Of a DNA stretch of 64,000 nucleotides, positions 1 to 10,607 are shown piece by piece; positions within the stretch are counted from its first letter, which is position 1; each line of letters begins with the position of its first letter. The notes under the pieces are model-generated. The model saw only the letters and a program-made list of their open reading frames with translations. It was not told where the DNA came from and ran no database searches. The translations under genes and the position numbers were made by a program. The DNA is from Cryptomeria japonica (Eukaryota > Streptophyta > Pinopsida > Cupressales > Cupressaceae): assembly GCF_030272615.1 (NCBI RefSeq), contig NC_081410.1:228256915-228320914 (forward strand), given 5' to 3'.

Positions 1-605
1 CTCCCCCTATGTTCACTTTCACATATATCGTTTCTCATGAACAACCTCATCAAAATGAATTATGCGAATTTATTACTCTTTGGATCTGTTGCCAACTTTC
101 CCTACAAAACATCATATTCAAAATTATGTTACCGTGCCATAAATCACTCTTCAGAAATCATTCCAGGAATCTCTATCAAAATAGTCGTTCATGTCGATAA
201 GTCCGTCGGTTGACTGGAGAAGACTGTCGGTTTAACTAGATGTTAACTAAACATTACCAAGTCTGTCGGTTTCAGACTCTATCGATGTACTGATCAAAAT
301 CTACCTTGCCGATTACCTCCTATATATCAATCTATATACTGCTTAGTCGGTTGACCTCTTCTGTGCCAATCTACTCACTACTTGTCGATTGACCTTCTGT
401 GTGTCGGTCTACTCACTGCTTGTCGGTTGACCTCCTGTGTGTTGGTCTACTCCCTGCTTACCCTGTCTACACATTGCTTAGCCAATTGACCTCAGTATAC
501 CGGTCTACTTACTATCGATAGACTGTGAAGACTTGGAAGATGGTGTTGCCAACAATGACAACCATATCATTCACCACTCATACAAAATTTACCAAAATGC
601 CAACA
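1..605 (-). mobile_element. Antisense LTR remnant, truncated by window edge
   Basis: No gene is visible. Read on the minus strand from about 605, it opens with TGTTGGCATTTTGG and soon has TTGTCATTG, the same layout as the starts of the better defined LTRs at 2753, 26757 and 10607(-). Its right end GCCAACA fits the TG...CA rule for a reversed LTR. The interior is rich in short repeated phrases around GTCGGTTGACC. The other end lies outside the window, so neither element type nor target duplication can be tested. It could equally be a diverged solo LTR. Confidence 0.4.
340..512. repeat. Degenerate tandem repeat, about 36-40 bp units
   Basis: Four or so diverged copies of a unit with the core GTCGGTTGACCTCCTGTGTG followed by a GTCTACTCACTGCTT-like tail follow each other. 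Copies differ by several substitutions. The array lies inside the antisense LTR remnant and is probably an LTR-internal minisatellite. Confidence 0.6.
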
Positions 606-1445
606 ATTTGAGGTTTTGTTGTGTTTCATCCTCCTGATTTTTGATATCCAAGTCAATGCTCTATGAAAAATTCTGTAATGTTTAGATGGGACTTTGTTTC
701 CTGGTGTTGTGTTGGGATTCATTTTTGTATTATGGTTAGAGATGGATGGCTACTAATACTTTTTGATGTTTTGTCTCTCTAGGCCACTTGTAAACACTGT
801 AAAATTCTTTTTTGAATCAATATATACTCTTGCTTTGTGGTTTACCAATAATAATAAAAATGTGTTTTGGGAGAATAAATAAAATTAACATTTTATTTAT
901 TTTAAAAGATTGATTCTTGAAAAGGAATGGATAATTAAATAAATTAAATAATTTATTAAATTGTGAAGACAGTTAGTATATTAAATAATTTAGAATAATT
1001 ATTTAATTGTGAAAATGGGGGATAGAAATTGATATTTAATTATATAATAAATATGATTTAATTAAAGTGGATAAGAGAAGACTAATTAAATAATGATAAA
1101 TTATTTAATTATGAATAGAGGAAAATTAGATAGAGGGAAATTCTAATTTTGATTTGGAATTAGAAGAATGATATTGAATTAATTAAAATTATTTAATTAA
1201 TTAAGAAGGAAGTTGGTAAAGTTGGTAAAATTTTGCATTGCGAGCATTAGGTCAATTTTTTAATGTCTACATTAAGTACTAGCAAAAAATCTCTTTCTCA
1301 CTGTAATCAACATGCCAATATAATAATGGTGATCAACAACAAGGTGAATCAAATAGAATCCACATCATACGATTTCACAAGATCTACACATATGCAACAT
1401 CTCAAAAGAGATATATGTAGGAGCTGAGATTGGCACTTTGATACC
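606..1445. other. AT-rich intergenic DNA, no gene
   Basis: The stretch is very AT-rich, with many TTAATTAAATAA-type words between about 860 and 1210, similar in texture to 58440-58800 and 61800-62090. No coding region or RNA gene is visible. The right edge (1432-1445) carries a reversed initiator-Met-like primer-binding sequence that belongs to the adjacent LTR. Confidence 0.6.
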
Positions 1446-1906
1446 ATGTAGAAGTTGATGATCAACCACACGAGCCAAGAATCATCTGCAAGTAAAACAT
1501 CTGTCACACAAAAGAGATCAAGAGAAGATTGTATACTCTATAATGACCAGAGAATTTTGTATTATTGCACAAAAGAATTGAAGATTCAATATTGAAGTTA
1601 CATAATATTAGAGGCACAATATCGAAGGCACAATTACAATGAATGAATGAATGAATAACTTTCACTATAGAAAGAAAGTGATACCATAATCCTAAAATTA
1701 GAAGAACTAAAGCAATGCAAAGTAGGAGTTAAATTAAGCTCAAATACAAGCTAAAAAATTTAACTAGAAGTGCCTCTAAGTGAACTCAAATTAAAAAAAC
1801 ATAATACTTAGATAAAATAAAGCACCTAAGTTTATCTTAAATGAAAAATCAATTAAAGGAACTAATTAATAAATAATTAGATAATTGTCCTAAAATTACT
1901 CCAGTA
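1446..1906 (-). mobile_element. Antisense copia-type LTR (about 460 bp)
   Basis: This is the reverse-orientation, diverged copy of the LTR at 12307-12747. Both share AATTTTAGGATTATGGTATC-like sequence and GATCATCAACTTCTACA near the 3' end. On its left (1432-1445) sits a reversed TGGTATCAAAGTGCC primer-binding site. On its right a purine-rich AAGGGGGGA (minus strand) just precedes the LTR start, as expected for a polypurine tract. Sites on both sides suggest a rearranged or tandem LTR-internal-LTR structure. No protein can be assigned to it. Confidence 0.65.
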
Positions 1907-2087
1907 TCCCCCCTTAATATTCTTAGGGATAAGCTAAAGAGCTAATATGAATACAAAATTCATGCATGAATGAGTCCCAACAGCTAGGCCTGATTAGGCA
2001 CTCATGTACAAACCAATGCAAACCAATGCAACTCACACCAATGAAGTCGATATAAATGGAGAAATGGAGAAAAACCACATGGGAAAA
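1907..2087 (-). mobile_element. Short internal remnant next to antisense LTR
   Basis: This piece lies between the polypurine side of the 1446-1906 LTR and the solo LTR starting at 2088. It is probably the 3' internal part of the same antisense element, with the remainder displaced to 10608 and beyond by the later insertion. No open frame of note is present. Confidence 0.35.
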
Positions 2088-2752
2088 TGTTAGGATTAGT
2101 GACACTCCCAAAGACAATGAGAGGGGGGGGTGGGGGGGGGGGGGTGAATCAGTGTCTAACCGGTTAGCAGAATATTTAAACTTATTAAGAACTTTGCATC
2201 CCAAAATAGTGTACCGGTAAATAAGAATTAATGCATCAAATAAGAATAAAAGAGACAGCATAGAGAACACACCATAACATAAGATATTTAACGAGAAAAC
2301 TCGGTGTGGGAAAAACCTCGATGGGATTTGTGACCCACAATATTCACTCACTGGCCAATGAATAAATATTACTTACAATGAGGGCCCTGCACATGTAGGA
2401 AGGCCAACTGCCTAGACCTCACTACTCAATAAGAGTCACACTGACTACAAAAGTGGATTATGAAATCCAATACAATGTACTTCTTCAAATCAGCATCAAC
2501 TATGCCAAGTTCAGTACCGGTTTAAGCTCAATATATAACAAAAACCTTATACAAAATTTCCCTTATGCATTCGCATATAACATCCTTCCTTTTCCTTATT
2601 CTTTACATTCTCTCATACATATACGAGTCTTTTACAATGTACCAAGTCAGCTTTACAAAAGATAATTACATTAAAATACAATAAACAAAAGTTTATTCCC
2701 TGTTGACTGGAGTGTCGGTATGCATTGTTGGCACTGCTGGTGAAGTGCCTGT
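2088..2752 (-). mobile_element. Solo LTR (antisense), part 1, split by insertion
   Basis: Read on the minus strand the LTR begins at 10607 with TGTTGGCATTC, runs to 10509, and resumes at 2752 down to 2088, where it ends ...CTAACA. The C-rich tract and TCTCATTGTC near the 3' end (plus-strand G run at 2121-2144) parallel the CACCCCCCCTCTTAGT end of the other LTRs. No primer-binding site follows its 3' end, so it looks like a solo LTR of about 760 bp. Flanks are gaaaa on the left and aaaaa on the right, so the target duplication is uncertain. The G run makes base-level accuracy doubtful here. Confidence 0.7.
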
Positions 2753-3865
2753 TGTTGGCATTTTTGATGTTTATGTTGTGATTGTCATTGATGGACACAC
2801 ACTTGCATTGAGATCTTCTTTATATGTATATGGTAAAGCACAACCGGTATTTGTTCCAACCGGTATGTTGTACTATAGTCTTTTAGACTATTGATGTTTT
2901 GTAGAATGTGTTTCCCGGTCTGAAGCGGCATGTCAACCCCAAGCGGTTCGTAGATCTCAAGCGGTATGAGGGAGAAAAGCGGCATAACACATTCTTACCA
3001 GTCTTCATTTTTGATAAACCAGCAACCGGTATTTTGTATGAACTAGTAATACTCTGTGATGAGTTACCAATCCATCAATTGTTTGACGGTGCCGACACAC
3101 TGGTGGTTCTTTTTGTGTCATGTTACTGAATATGTCTAGATTCATTGAACCTAGGAAATTGTAGTGTAATCCTATTGGACCAACATGAAATCAGATTCCT
3201 TTATAAGGAAATCATGTCTAGGGTTTTAGGTTGTTGTTGAGGTTGATGTTGTTGCTAGGGTTCAAGGTAACTGAAGAGTTAGAGAGAGTATGAATGTGTA
3301 GAAGACTGAAGTAATGTTGTAATGCATTAAGATCGAGCTATCAAGGATCTAACCAAGCAATCTATGCTATTTGCTAGATCACTCACTTGTTGATTACTCA
3401 CATCTTCGACAAGTCTGTAGCCCTTAACTGAGTAGGCCCAAAAGCCTCTTGAAAATCCTCTAACAAGGTGGTTCACATCTGAGTCTAAAAACCTCTAGCA
3501 AGGTAGTCTTTAATTGGACTTATCTCCTAACAGAGATTGAGATTCCTAACAGGATTTGTTCTGGTGAAGAACATTGTAAGACCTTAACCGGTCTGGTTTC
3601 TATTCTGCAGATAGTGACTTGTGAGTTCCATCTCACCGTGGTTTTTCCCATTTGGGTTTCCATGTCAAATATCTTGTGTTATGGTTGTATTGATTTTGTG
3701 GGTGAATGCTTTATTTGCATTTTGGTTTGCATGTGTGATAACCGGTCTGTCTATTAAACTGTTTTACCAGTTTATCTTTAAACTGTTTAAGTGTTTAAGT
3801 GCAGTGTTTTTCGGTATACTAATTCACCCCCACCCACCACCACCCCCCCCTCTTAGTATTCATCA
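2753..3865 (+). repeat. 5' LTR of element A
   Basis: It starts TGTTGGCATTTTTGATG and ends CTTAGTATTCATCA, in keeping with TG...CA. It aligns along its length with 9368-10508. The C-rich tract at 3829-3850 just before the end is longer and more broken than in the right LTR. Short ORFs inside it are not conserved between the two copies and are not called. Confidence 0.85.
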
Positions 3866-3867
3866 AT

Positions 3868-3880
3868 TGGTATCAGAGCC
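3868..3880 (+). other. Primer-binding site (initiator tRNA-Met type)
   Basis: TGGTATCAGAGCC begins two bases after the 5' LTR. It is complementary to the 3' end of plant initiator tRNA-Met, the usual primer of copia elements, and would prime minus-strand DNA synthesis. Confidence 0.85.
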
Positions 3881-3915
3881 TACCTTTCTATAAGTTTAAC
3901 CACTTGGAAAGAGAT

Positions 3916-5192
3916 ATGGGGGAATACACCTTAAGGGAACTTACTCAACGACTCACTCAGTCTAAGCAAGCCTATGATGATCTTATGGTCAAATACAAGG
4001 CATCTCAAGCAAAAAGGAGAGAACATGTAGAAAAGCTGATGGAGCTATCTGAAAATAGTTCTGCAGATGAAGTAGATATGGAAGCCCTAATTGCAGAAGT
4101 AAATAAGTTGAATGAATCAAACTTCAACTTGAGAAAGGAGTTGGAAGGACTGACTATCTAGATGTGTCAAGAGCTTGAGAACCAGAGAAAAACTGAAGAC
4201 CTAGTGAAAGAAAGATATTTTGAGATCTCCAAGTTGAAACAAGAGATGAGTGCCCTAAATGCTCAACTCCATGCAAGCAAGGTGGAAAAGGAAGACATGC
4301 AAGGAGAACTGAACACTGCCATCTCTGAGAATGAAAACCTGTTGGAAACAAATGCTACTATTTCCAAAGAACTCTCTGAGTCAAAGGAAATACTTGCTAA
4401 GTTCAGCAAAGTACTGTCAAGCTAGAGCAAAAGCTTGAATCTGCCAAACCAGTCAAGAATACCAATGGACTTGGTTATTCTGGTCATGAGGAAGGTGAAA
4501 CCTCTGGAACAAATGCTGAAGCATCAAAGAAGCAACCGGCATTCAAAGGAAAAGGTAAGCAAAAATTCAAACATGTTTGCTTTAACTATCTTAAAGAAGG
4601 ACATACTGCAAATGTGTGTAGGAGTAAGGCTTACAACAATTTTCCTTATTTTCTAAATGATAAGCCTAGATCCTATAGATTCAATGGTAACTATTATGCA
4701 TGCAACAAATATGGGCATAGAGCATTTGAATGCAGGTCTATCATGAATGACACTGGAAGATATCCTCAGAGGACCCAAGGAGTTGGTCCTGAACCTTTTG
4801 TGAACTGGAATCACAACCAGTTTAATGTCTTTAACCATCAATTAGGTAACAGTGGCTATCAACCGGCAACCGGATGGAGATCAAACTATATGGTATGTCA
4901 TGGTCATGGTCACACTGTTGCAACATGCAGAAGGAAGAATGGAAACATGAACAATGGACCTTAGAGAGCACCTGGATTGGTTTGCTATCACTGCAACAAA
5001 CTGGGTCACATTGCAAGATTCTGCAGAAGCAGAAAGAGTATATCTGATGATATACCGGTCACTCCGGAAGGAGGAATTGATGTTGAAATAGTTCAAGCAA
5101 ACATGAACAAAACCTGGAAGAGGAAACTAGTAATGTTGGAAGGGGAACCAGTTTCTGCACCTAGTGTGGAAATATCGGAACCAACAAACTAA
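3916..5192 (+). pseudogene. Decayed gag with four zinc-knuckle-like motifs
   Basis: A frame from ATG 3916 encodes a long Lys/Glu/Leu-rich coiled coil to about 4425, then after a frameshift near 4415-4420 a basic region and a series of CCHC-like motifs. The motif near 4580 has Tyr for its second Cys, those near 4690 and 4890 lack the first Cys, and only the last (about 4980-5025, CYHC...GH...C) is complete. In-frame TAG codons lie at 4159-4161 and 4962-4964. The usual copia-gag N-terminal domain (DUF4219/UBN2) is absent: the coding frame starts only 35 bases after the primer-binding site. A role in packaging RNA is inferred from the family; this copy cannot make the full protein. Confidence 0.7.
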
Positions 5193-5642
5193 GCTTCAAA
5201 AGGCTTAGGGGGAGAAAATGACAAAATGTTTTCGAACCCCTGGTTTATACCGGCAAAAGACCTTAACCGGTATGTGATACCTATCGCTTGACAGAAGCCC
5301 GGAAATGGTAAAAAGGCAAATTAGGGTTTATGCCCTAATGGAGGAGCATTAATGACCGTAGGTGAGGACTATGTTTAAAAGCATTTTTGAAATCATTTCT
5401 CACTATCAGTTTTCGAGCAAAGAAAAGTTTTTCAAAGAGCAAAGCGACGAAAAGGCGATTTGAGCAAAGATTTGGAGAAATTGAGAAACTACGAAGGAGA
5501 TTCAAATTCAAATAGCAAACGGTCAAGTGGAGAACACAAAGCGGTGATTTAGCTACCGACGAAGTGAGGAGTGAAGGAGAATCGGAAAGCCCTAAATTTG
5601 TGTGTTTTAAAAGCTATTTCTCAAGTTCTTAAAATTTCTACA
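5193..5642 (+). other. Spacer between gag and second ORF of element A
   Basis: It starts with GCTTAGGGGGAGAAAATG, a purine-rich word like that near 9268, then a region without a long frame before ATG 5643. It may act as leader of the second ORF. No splice or promoter signal can be claimed. Confidence 0.4.
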
Positions 5643-8600
5643 ATGGCTTCCGCATCTCATACCAGTTCTAGTGCATCTATTGAGTCTGAAAGTTTTATTC
5701 AACGGAAGTCAAAGTATAATGCCCTATCATAAGTTCCGACTGGAGTAATAGTAGAAGAGGGAATTTTTGACTACATAGATTGCAAGATTGAAGACCTAGG
5801 GTCTCTAGCCATCCACTCCCAACTAGGTCTGTTTTGTGGAAAGGATAAGAAAATAAAACCGGAGTATAGTATCTTGGAGAAGAAGAAACTCCATAATGTT
5901 GTATACTTCCCGAAAGACTTTATAGAGGATCATATAAGGATCATTTTGAGCAGAGTCCATGGTGACAAAATGTACCTGGAGAGGACGCATGATATCACGC
6001 CGCAGGCAATTCATGCAGTCACCGGTTTCTACAATTCAGGGGAAGTACCAGCCCTAAGGACGGTTAGCAAAACTAAAATGTCCAAGCTCAACGGTTCAGT
6101 GAGTGACTCACGTGGCATGACAGTCAATTCAATCAAGGATGATCTGGTGAAGTATGCATGTATGGTGATTGGTTACCAGATGTTCTCAGCCAGCAGAATT
6201 AACTCCGTATCTACTGCAGCGGTAAATGCTGCTTACCGGATGATAAAGGAGGATGCATCATTTGACCTATGCACCGGCATGTAGAGGCAACTCCTGTCAA
6301 ATCTGAAGTCGATCAAACAAGACAATGCACTAAGGTTCAAGTTTGGACAACTACTGGTTGGGTTGTTCTTCTATTTCCAAGGCTACTTTCTTGGAGTAGG
6401 AGATGTCCAGTGGTCTCTTGACCAAGCGGTAACCAAGCAAATCAAGGAAAGAATTCAAGCAATTGGAACCGGTTACCCTGATGTTTTGAACAAGTATTTT
6501 GATGAGTTCAGATGGAAAATGAGCCAAAGAATGAGGATATCAGGCAACATCGTCAAGAAATATGAAGACGATATTTGTTTCACCATCAAGGTGGACCAAT
6601 GCATAATGGAGGCTGTGGAGCCTAGATAGGAAGAAGTTGAGCCAATGGGCTATGAGGTGATGTACGATATGCTGGAAGGGTATGCCTCTACCCTTATTGC
6701 CTCACCTCTTGATCCTAAGGCGAAGAGAACTAGCACCTACCTAGAGAAGATAGCACCAGCTAAGGAACCACCAGCAGTGAAAGAGAAAGAACCGACAGTG
6801 AAGAAGGCAAAGGCAGTGCCAGTAGCATCCACATCGGTTACTACTGGAACTCCAAAAGTGACCAAGCGGTCACCAGCCAAGAAGAAACCGGAAGCTGCAC
6901 CGGCTAAAGTGTTCTAGAGAAAGAGGAAGACAAGGAACACATCTCCAGACTCAGAAGAAACCTTGTCTAAGGAAAAGCCAAAGAAAACATGTCAAGCAAA
7001 GAAGAAGACCAAGAATGAACCGACATCTTTAGCACCGGTAAATATAGATATCTCCTCCTATAAACCTTTGACACATTGTCAAAGAACAATAAAGAATATT
7101 AGGAGAAAAGTGTTAAATGATTTACTTGAGTGTTTTGATGACTTCAATGAGGATGAAAAGGAAGCGGTTGAAAAGGAAATAATTCACTATCTGTGTAGTA
7201 ATGATCGGTCACCCTCAGAGATCAAATCTCAGACACCGGATTCTTTATATATGTCATTAGATAATATATGGCACATTGCCATAGAGAAAGAACAGGAAAT
7301 TAGGGAGAAGTTTTTTGCACAGTACTTTCCCGACCTGTCAAATTTTGAGTTGTATGATTTTATTGACCAAAACAAAGGACTCTTCTTCACTAGAAAAAGA
7401 AGACTCTGGCTATTAGAAGGTAGAGTTGCTGATGTCAAAAAAGACACCATCTGTTTATGCAAACCGCTGTCCAGACTCACAAAGCACGTCTGGCCAACCG
7501 GCAAGCAGAAGAAGAACTGGCTATATCCAAACTGGACGAGGTATTTGACGATGAAGGCAATCCATTCATTGAACCAAGAGACACCATTGATGTCGATGCT
7601 CTAGACGTTGAGGATAATACTCAGAAAACACCATCTGAGGCAACAGGACAGAAGCAACAAGCTAAACAGGCTGATAACCAAGCCGAGGACAGAAAGGAAG
7701 CGGCAAAGGAAGAGGTAGAGTAGAGGAAAAAGGATGAAGAAGAGAAGCAGAAGAAGAAGGAAGAAGAGAAAAAGAAGAAAGATGAAGAGGAAAAGAAGAA
7801 GAAAGATGAAGAAGAGAAGAAGAAGAAAGATGAAGAGGAGAAAAAGAAAAAAGATGAAGAGGAGAAAAAGAAGAAAGATGAAGAGGAGAAAAAGAAAAAA
7901 GATGAAGAGGAGAAAAAGAAGAAGGATGAAGAGGAGAAAAAGAAGCAAGAAGATGAAAAGAAAAAGAAAGAAGAGGAGGATAAGGAACAAGAGAAAAAGA
8001 AGGAAGCGGAGAGGAAGAAGAAGGAAAAAAAAGATAAGGAACAAGAGAAGAAGAAGGAAGCAGAAAAGAAAAAGGTTGATGAGGACAAGGAAGCAGAGAA
8101 GAGGAAAGAAGCGGAGAAGAAGAAAGCAGAAGAGGACAAGGCAGGAGAAGCGGTGAAGAGCACCCAGATGGAGACTCCGAAGGCAACCGAGAGTCAAGCC
8201 AAACCGGCTGACCTCTCCAGTCCTATAGATCTCCAGTCTGCAAGTGAAACAAAGCTAATGCAGAGTATCAAGGTAGCTCAAGAGCACCTTGAAATCATTC
8301 GACAGAAGAAGGAGCAGGATGTAATCCAAGCAGCTATGGATACGCTTACCAGTTTGATACCTAGTACAAATCTTCCAAACACCAATTCATCACTAGCTAG
8401 ACTAAAGCTCCTATGCATAGTAGTAGATGATCAGGTGTAGAGCCTTGAAGAGGCAGCGGAGGCTAATGTCAAGAAGGAGCATCAAAAGGCTCTTAATATA
8501 GCTCTGGTCAAAAAGTTGAATGAGCTCCGGACTAAATTGAAGAAAGAACAAACAGATATAAGGGATGCTCTAGATGAGGGGAATATGCTACTTAGCAAAA

Positions 8601-8980
8601 TCTGTCAACCCCATCTGTTCTATGATGATGTGCTAGCTCAGAAGCAAAAACTTGAACAGGACTTGCACTCCTACTTGAGCACATTCAAGCCGCCTTATGA
8701 TTCCTTCACAACTTATGGGCAAACCATTCACCGGTTTTATATCCAGTTGGCCAAAATGGAGCAAGAGATCAGCACGTGGTCTAGAGATTTGCAGGAGCTA
8801 CAACTGGTTTTACTTCCACATCTGGAAATTCTTCAGAAGTGTTACCTGAACCTGGATGCCTTGACAGTTACACAGGAGATGAGCACAGTTGATGCCATGG
8901 AAGAACAGGTCTCCCAGATGCAAACTAAGAAAGAAGTGGCCACCTCCCTACTTGAGTCCTGGTCTCTATCAATGAAGTAA
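5643..8980 (+). pseudogene. Unknown second ORF, KE-rich coiled-coil protein, decayed
   Basis: The frame opens MASASHTSSS and can be followed to the stop at 8978-8980, about 1100 codons. Breaks are single stops near 5730 (TAA), 6282, 6627, 6915 (all TAG), a frameshift around 7440-7457, then TAGs at 7721-7723 and 8438-8440. Order: a roughly 330-residue globular-looking N-terminal part, a Pro/Lys/Ala-rich linker (6720-6910), a mixed region, a hyper-charged Lys/Glu/Asp repeat (7724-8150), and a C-terminal helical region rich in Leu/Gln. No catalytic motif of pol, envelope signal peptide or membrane segment is visible. I do not recognise the family. The globular N-terminal part could be a structural or nucleic-acid-binding protein of the element, but no function is claimed. 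Confidence 0.6.
7741..8140 (+). repeat. Purine-rich 24-bp tandem coding repeat
   Basis: Units close to GATGAAGAGGAGAAAAAGAA repeat about eight times from 7777 to 7960 and then decay. In the ORF frame they encode DEEEKKKK-like blocks. Because the strand is nearly all purine, every reading frame on both strands stays open here. That explains the long Ser/Phe/Leu-rich minus-strand ORFs, which are not genes. Confidence 0.85.
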
Positions 8981-9367
8981 TTCTTGCAGGACTATAAATC
9001 TGTTTTTGACAAGTACTATTCCTTATCGTCATAAACTTTTATTATTTTTATATATCAAATGGAAACAGGGTTGTTTAGCGGTACTTTGTCATTATTGGAA
9101 AAGGAGGAGAAGTATTCTATTTTGGAGAAGTATAGGGGAGAAGTATTTGGTACTAAAAATTTTGCTATATGCTTTGATATATGCTATATGCTCTGATATC
9201 TCAATGTTTATGCTCTGTATGCAAAATTGCTATACATTGTATTGATTAAGGGATAGTGTATATGCTTAGGGGGAGAAATTTTGCTAATGGCATGATTTTG
9301 TTGTAAAACACTTAGATATCAAAATTTTATTTTCCTAAGTGTTGCCATCAATAACAAAGGGGGAGAT
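8981..9367 (+). other. 3' internal region of element A with polypurine tract
   Basis: No gene is present. A CTTAGGGGGAGAAAT motif occurs near 9268-9282, and the canonical polypurine tract AAAGGGGGAGA (9356-9366) lies directly before the right LTR. The repeated purine motif hints at more than one plus-strand priming site. Confidence 0.7.
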
Positions 9368-10508
9368 TGTTGGCATTTTTGATGTTTATGTTGTGATTGT
9401 CATTGATGGACACACACTTACATTGAGATCTTCTTTATATGTATATGGTAAAGCACAACCGGTATTTGTTCCAACTGGTATGTTGTACTATAGTCTTTTA
9501 GACTATTGATGTTTTGCAGAATGTGTTTCCCGGTCTGAAGTGGCATGTCGACCCCAAGTGGTTCGTAGATCTCAAGCGGTACGAGGGAGCAAAGTGGCAT
9601 AACACATTCTTACCAATCTTCATTTTTGATAAATCAGCAATCAGTATTTTGTATGAACCGATAATACTCTGTGATGAGTTACCAACCGACATTTTGTGAT
9701 GAGTTACCAATCCACCGATTGTTTGACGGTGCCGACACACTAGCGGTGCTTTTTGTGTCATGTTACTGAGCATGTCTAGATTCATTGAACCTAGGAAATT
9801 GTAATGTAATCCTATTGGATCGACATGAAATCATATTCCTTTATAAGGACATCATGTCTAGGGTTTTAGGTTGTTGTTGAGGTTGATGTTGTTGCTAGGG
9901 TTCAAGGTAACTAAAGAGTTAGAGAGAGTATGAATGTGTAAAAGACTGAAGTAATGTTGTAATGCATTAAGATCGAGCTATCAAGGATCTAACCAAGCAA
10001 TCTGGGTTATTTGCTAGATCACTCACTTGTTGATTACTCGCATCTTCGACAAGTCTGTAGCCCTTAACCGGGTATGCCCAAAAGCCTCTTGAAAATCCTC
10101 TAACAAGGTGGTTCACATATGTGAGTCTAAAATCCTCTAGCAAGGTAGTCTTTAATCGGACTTATCTCCTAACAGAGATTGAGATTCCTAGCAGGATCTA
10201 TTCTAGTGAAGAACATTGTAAGACCTTAATCGGTCTGACCTTAACCAATTTGGTTTCTATTCTATAGATAGTGATTTGTGAGTTCCATCTCACCGTGGTT
10301 TTTCCCATTTGGGTTTCCACGTCAAATATCTTGTGTTATGGTTGTATTGCTTTTGTGGGTGAATGCTTTATTTGCATTTTGGTTTGCATGTGTGATAACC
10401 AGTCTGTGTGTTAAACTGTTTTACCGGTTTATCTTTAAACTGTTTAAGTGTTTAAGTGCAATGTTTTTCAGTATACTAATTCACCCCCCCCCCTCTTAGT
10501 ATTCATCA
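9368..10508 (+). repeat. 3' LTR of element A
   Basis: It is a direct repeat of 2753-3865 but about 28 bp longer. It carries a local duplication of GATGAGTTACCAA at 9671-9708 and a second small duplication around 10230-10250. Several percent substitution against the left LTR marks an old insertion. It ends CATCA, followed by cctgc of the interrupted solo LTR. Confidence 0.85.
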
Positions 10509-10607
10509 CCTGCCAGTGTATGTAGAAGTCTTATTGTTGGTGGCTTACCAGATGGTTTCCATCAATGACAACATCAACTATTATCATAAGAGTGTAGAAT
10601 GCCAACA
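10509..10607 (-). mobile_element. Solo LTR (antisense), part 2
   Basis: This is the 5' terminal 99 bases (minus-strand sense) of the LTR continued at 2752-2088. It reads TGTTGGCATTC, and TTGTCATTGATGG about 38 bases on, matching the start layout of the other LTRs in the window. Confidence 0.7.

Larger units (their letters stand above)
2753..10508 (+). mobile_element. Non-autonomous (gag-only) LTR retrotransposon A
   Basis: Two long direct repeats (2753-3865 and 9368-10508) bound the element. An initiator-Met-type primer-binding site follows the left LTR and a polypurine tract precedes the right one. Flanking 5-mers are cctgt and cctgc, a one-mismatch target duplication. The interior holds a decayed zinc-knuckle gag and a second long unknown ORF. 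No protease, integrase, reverse transcriptase or RNase H motif was found on either strand, so mobility would depend on enzymes from a partner element. It inserted into the antisense solo LTR whose halves flank it, which dates it as younger than that LTR. Confidence 0.85.

Noticed and set aside
2121-2144. G-quadruplex-forming G run
   Set aside because: The run is the reversed C-tract of an LTR end and its length is prone to sequencing error; no independent evidence of a structural role.
7601-8197. Long minus-strand Ser/Phe/Leu-rich ORFs (174-198 codons)
   Set aside because: They are shadows of the purine-rich KE-coding repeat on the plus strand; all frames stay open there and composition is extreme.
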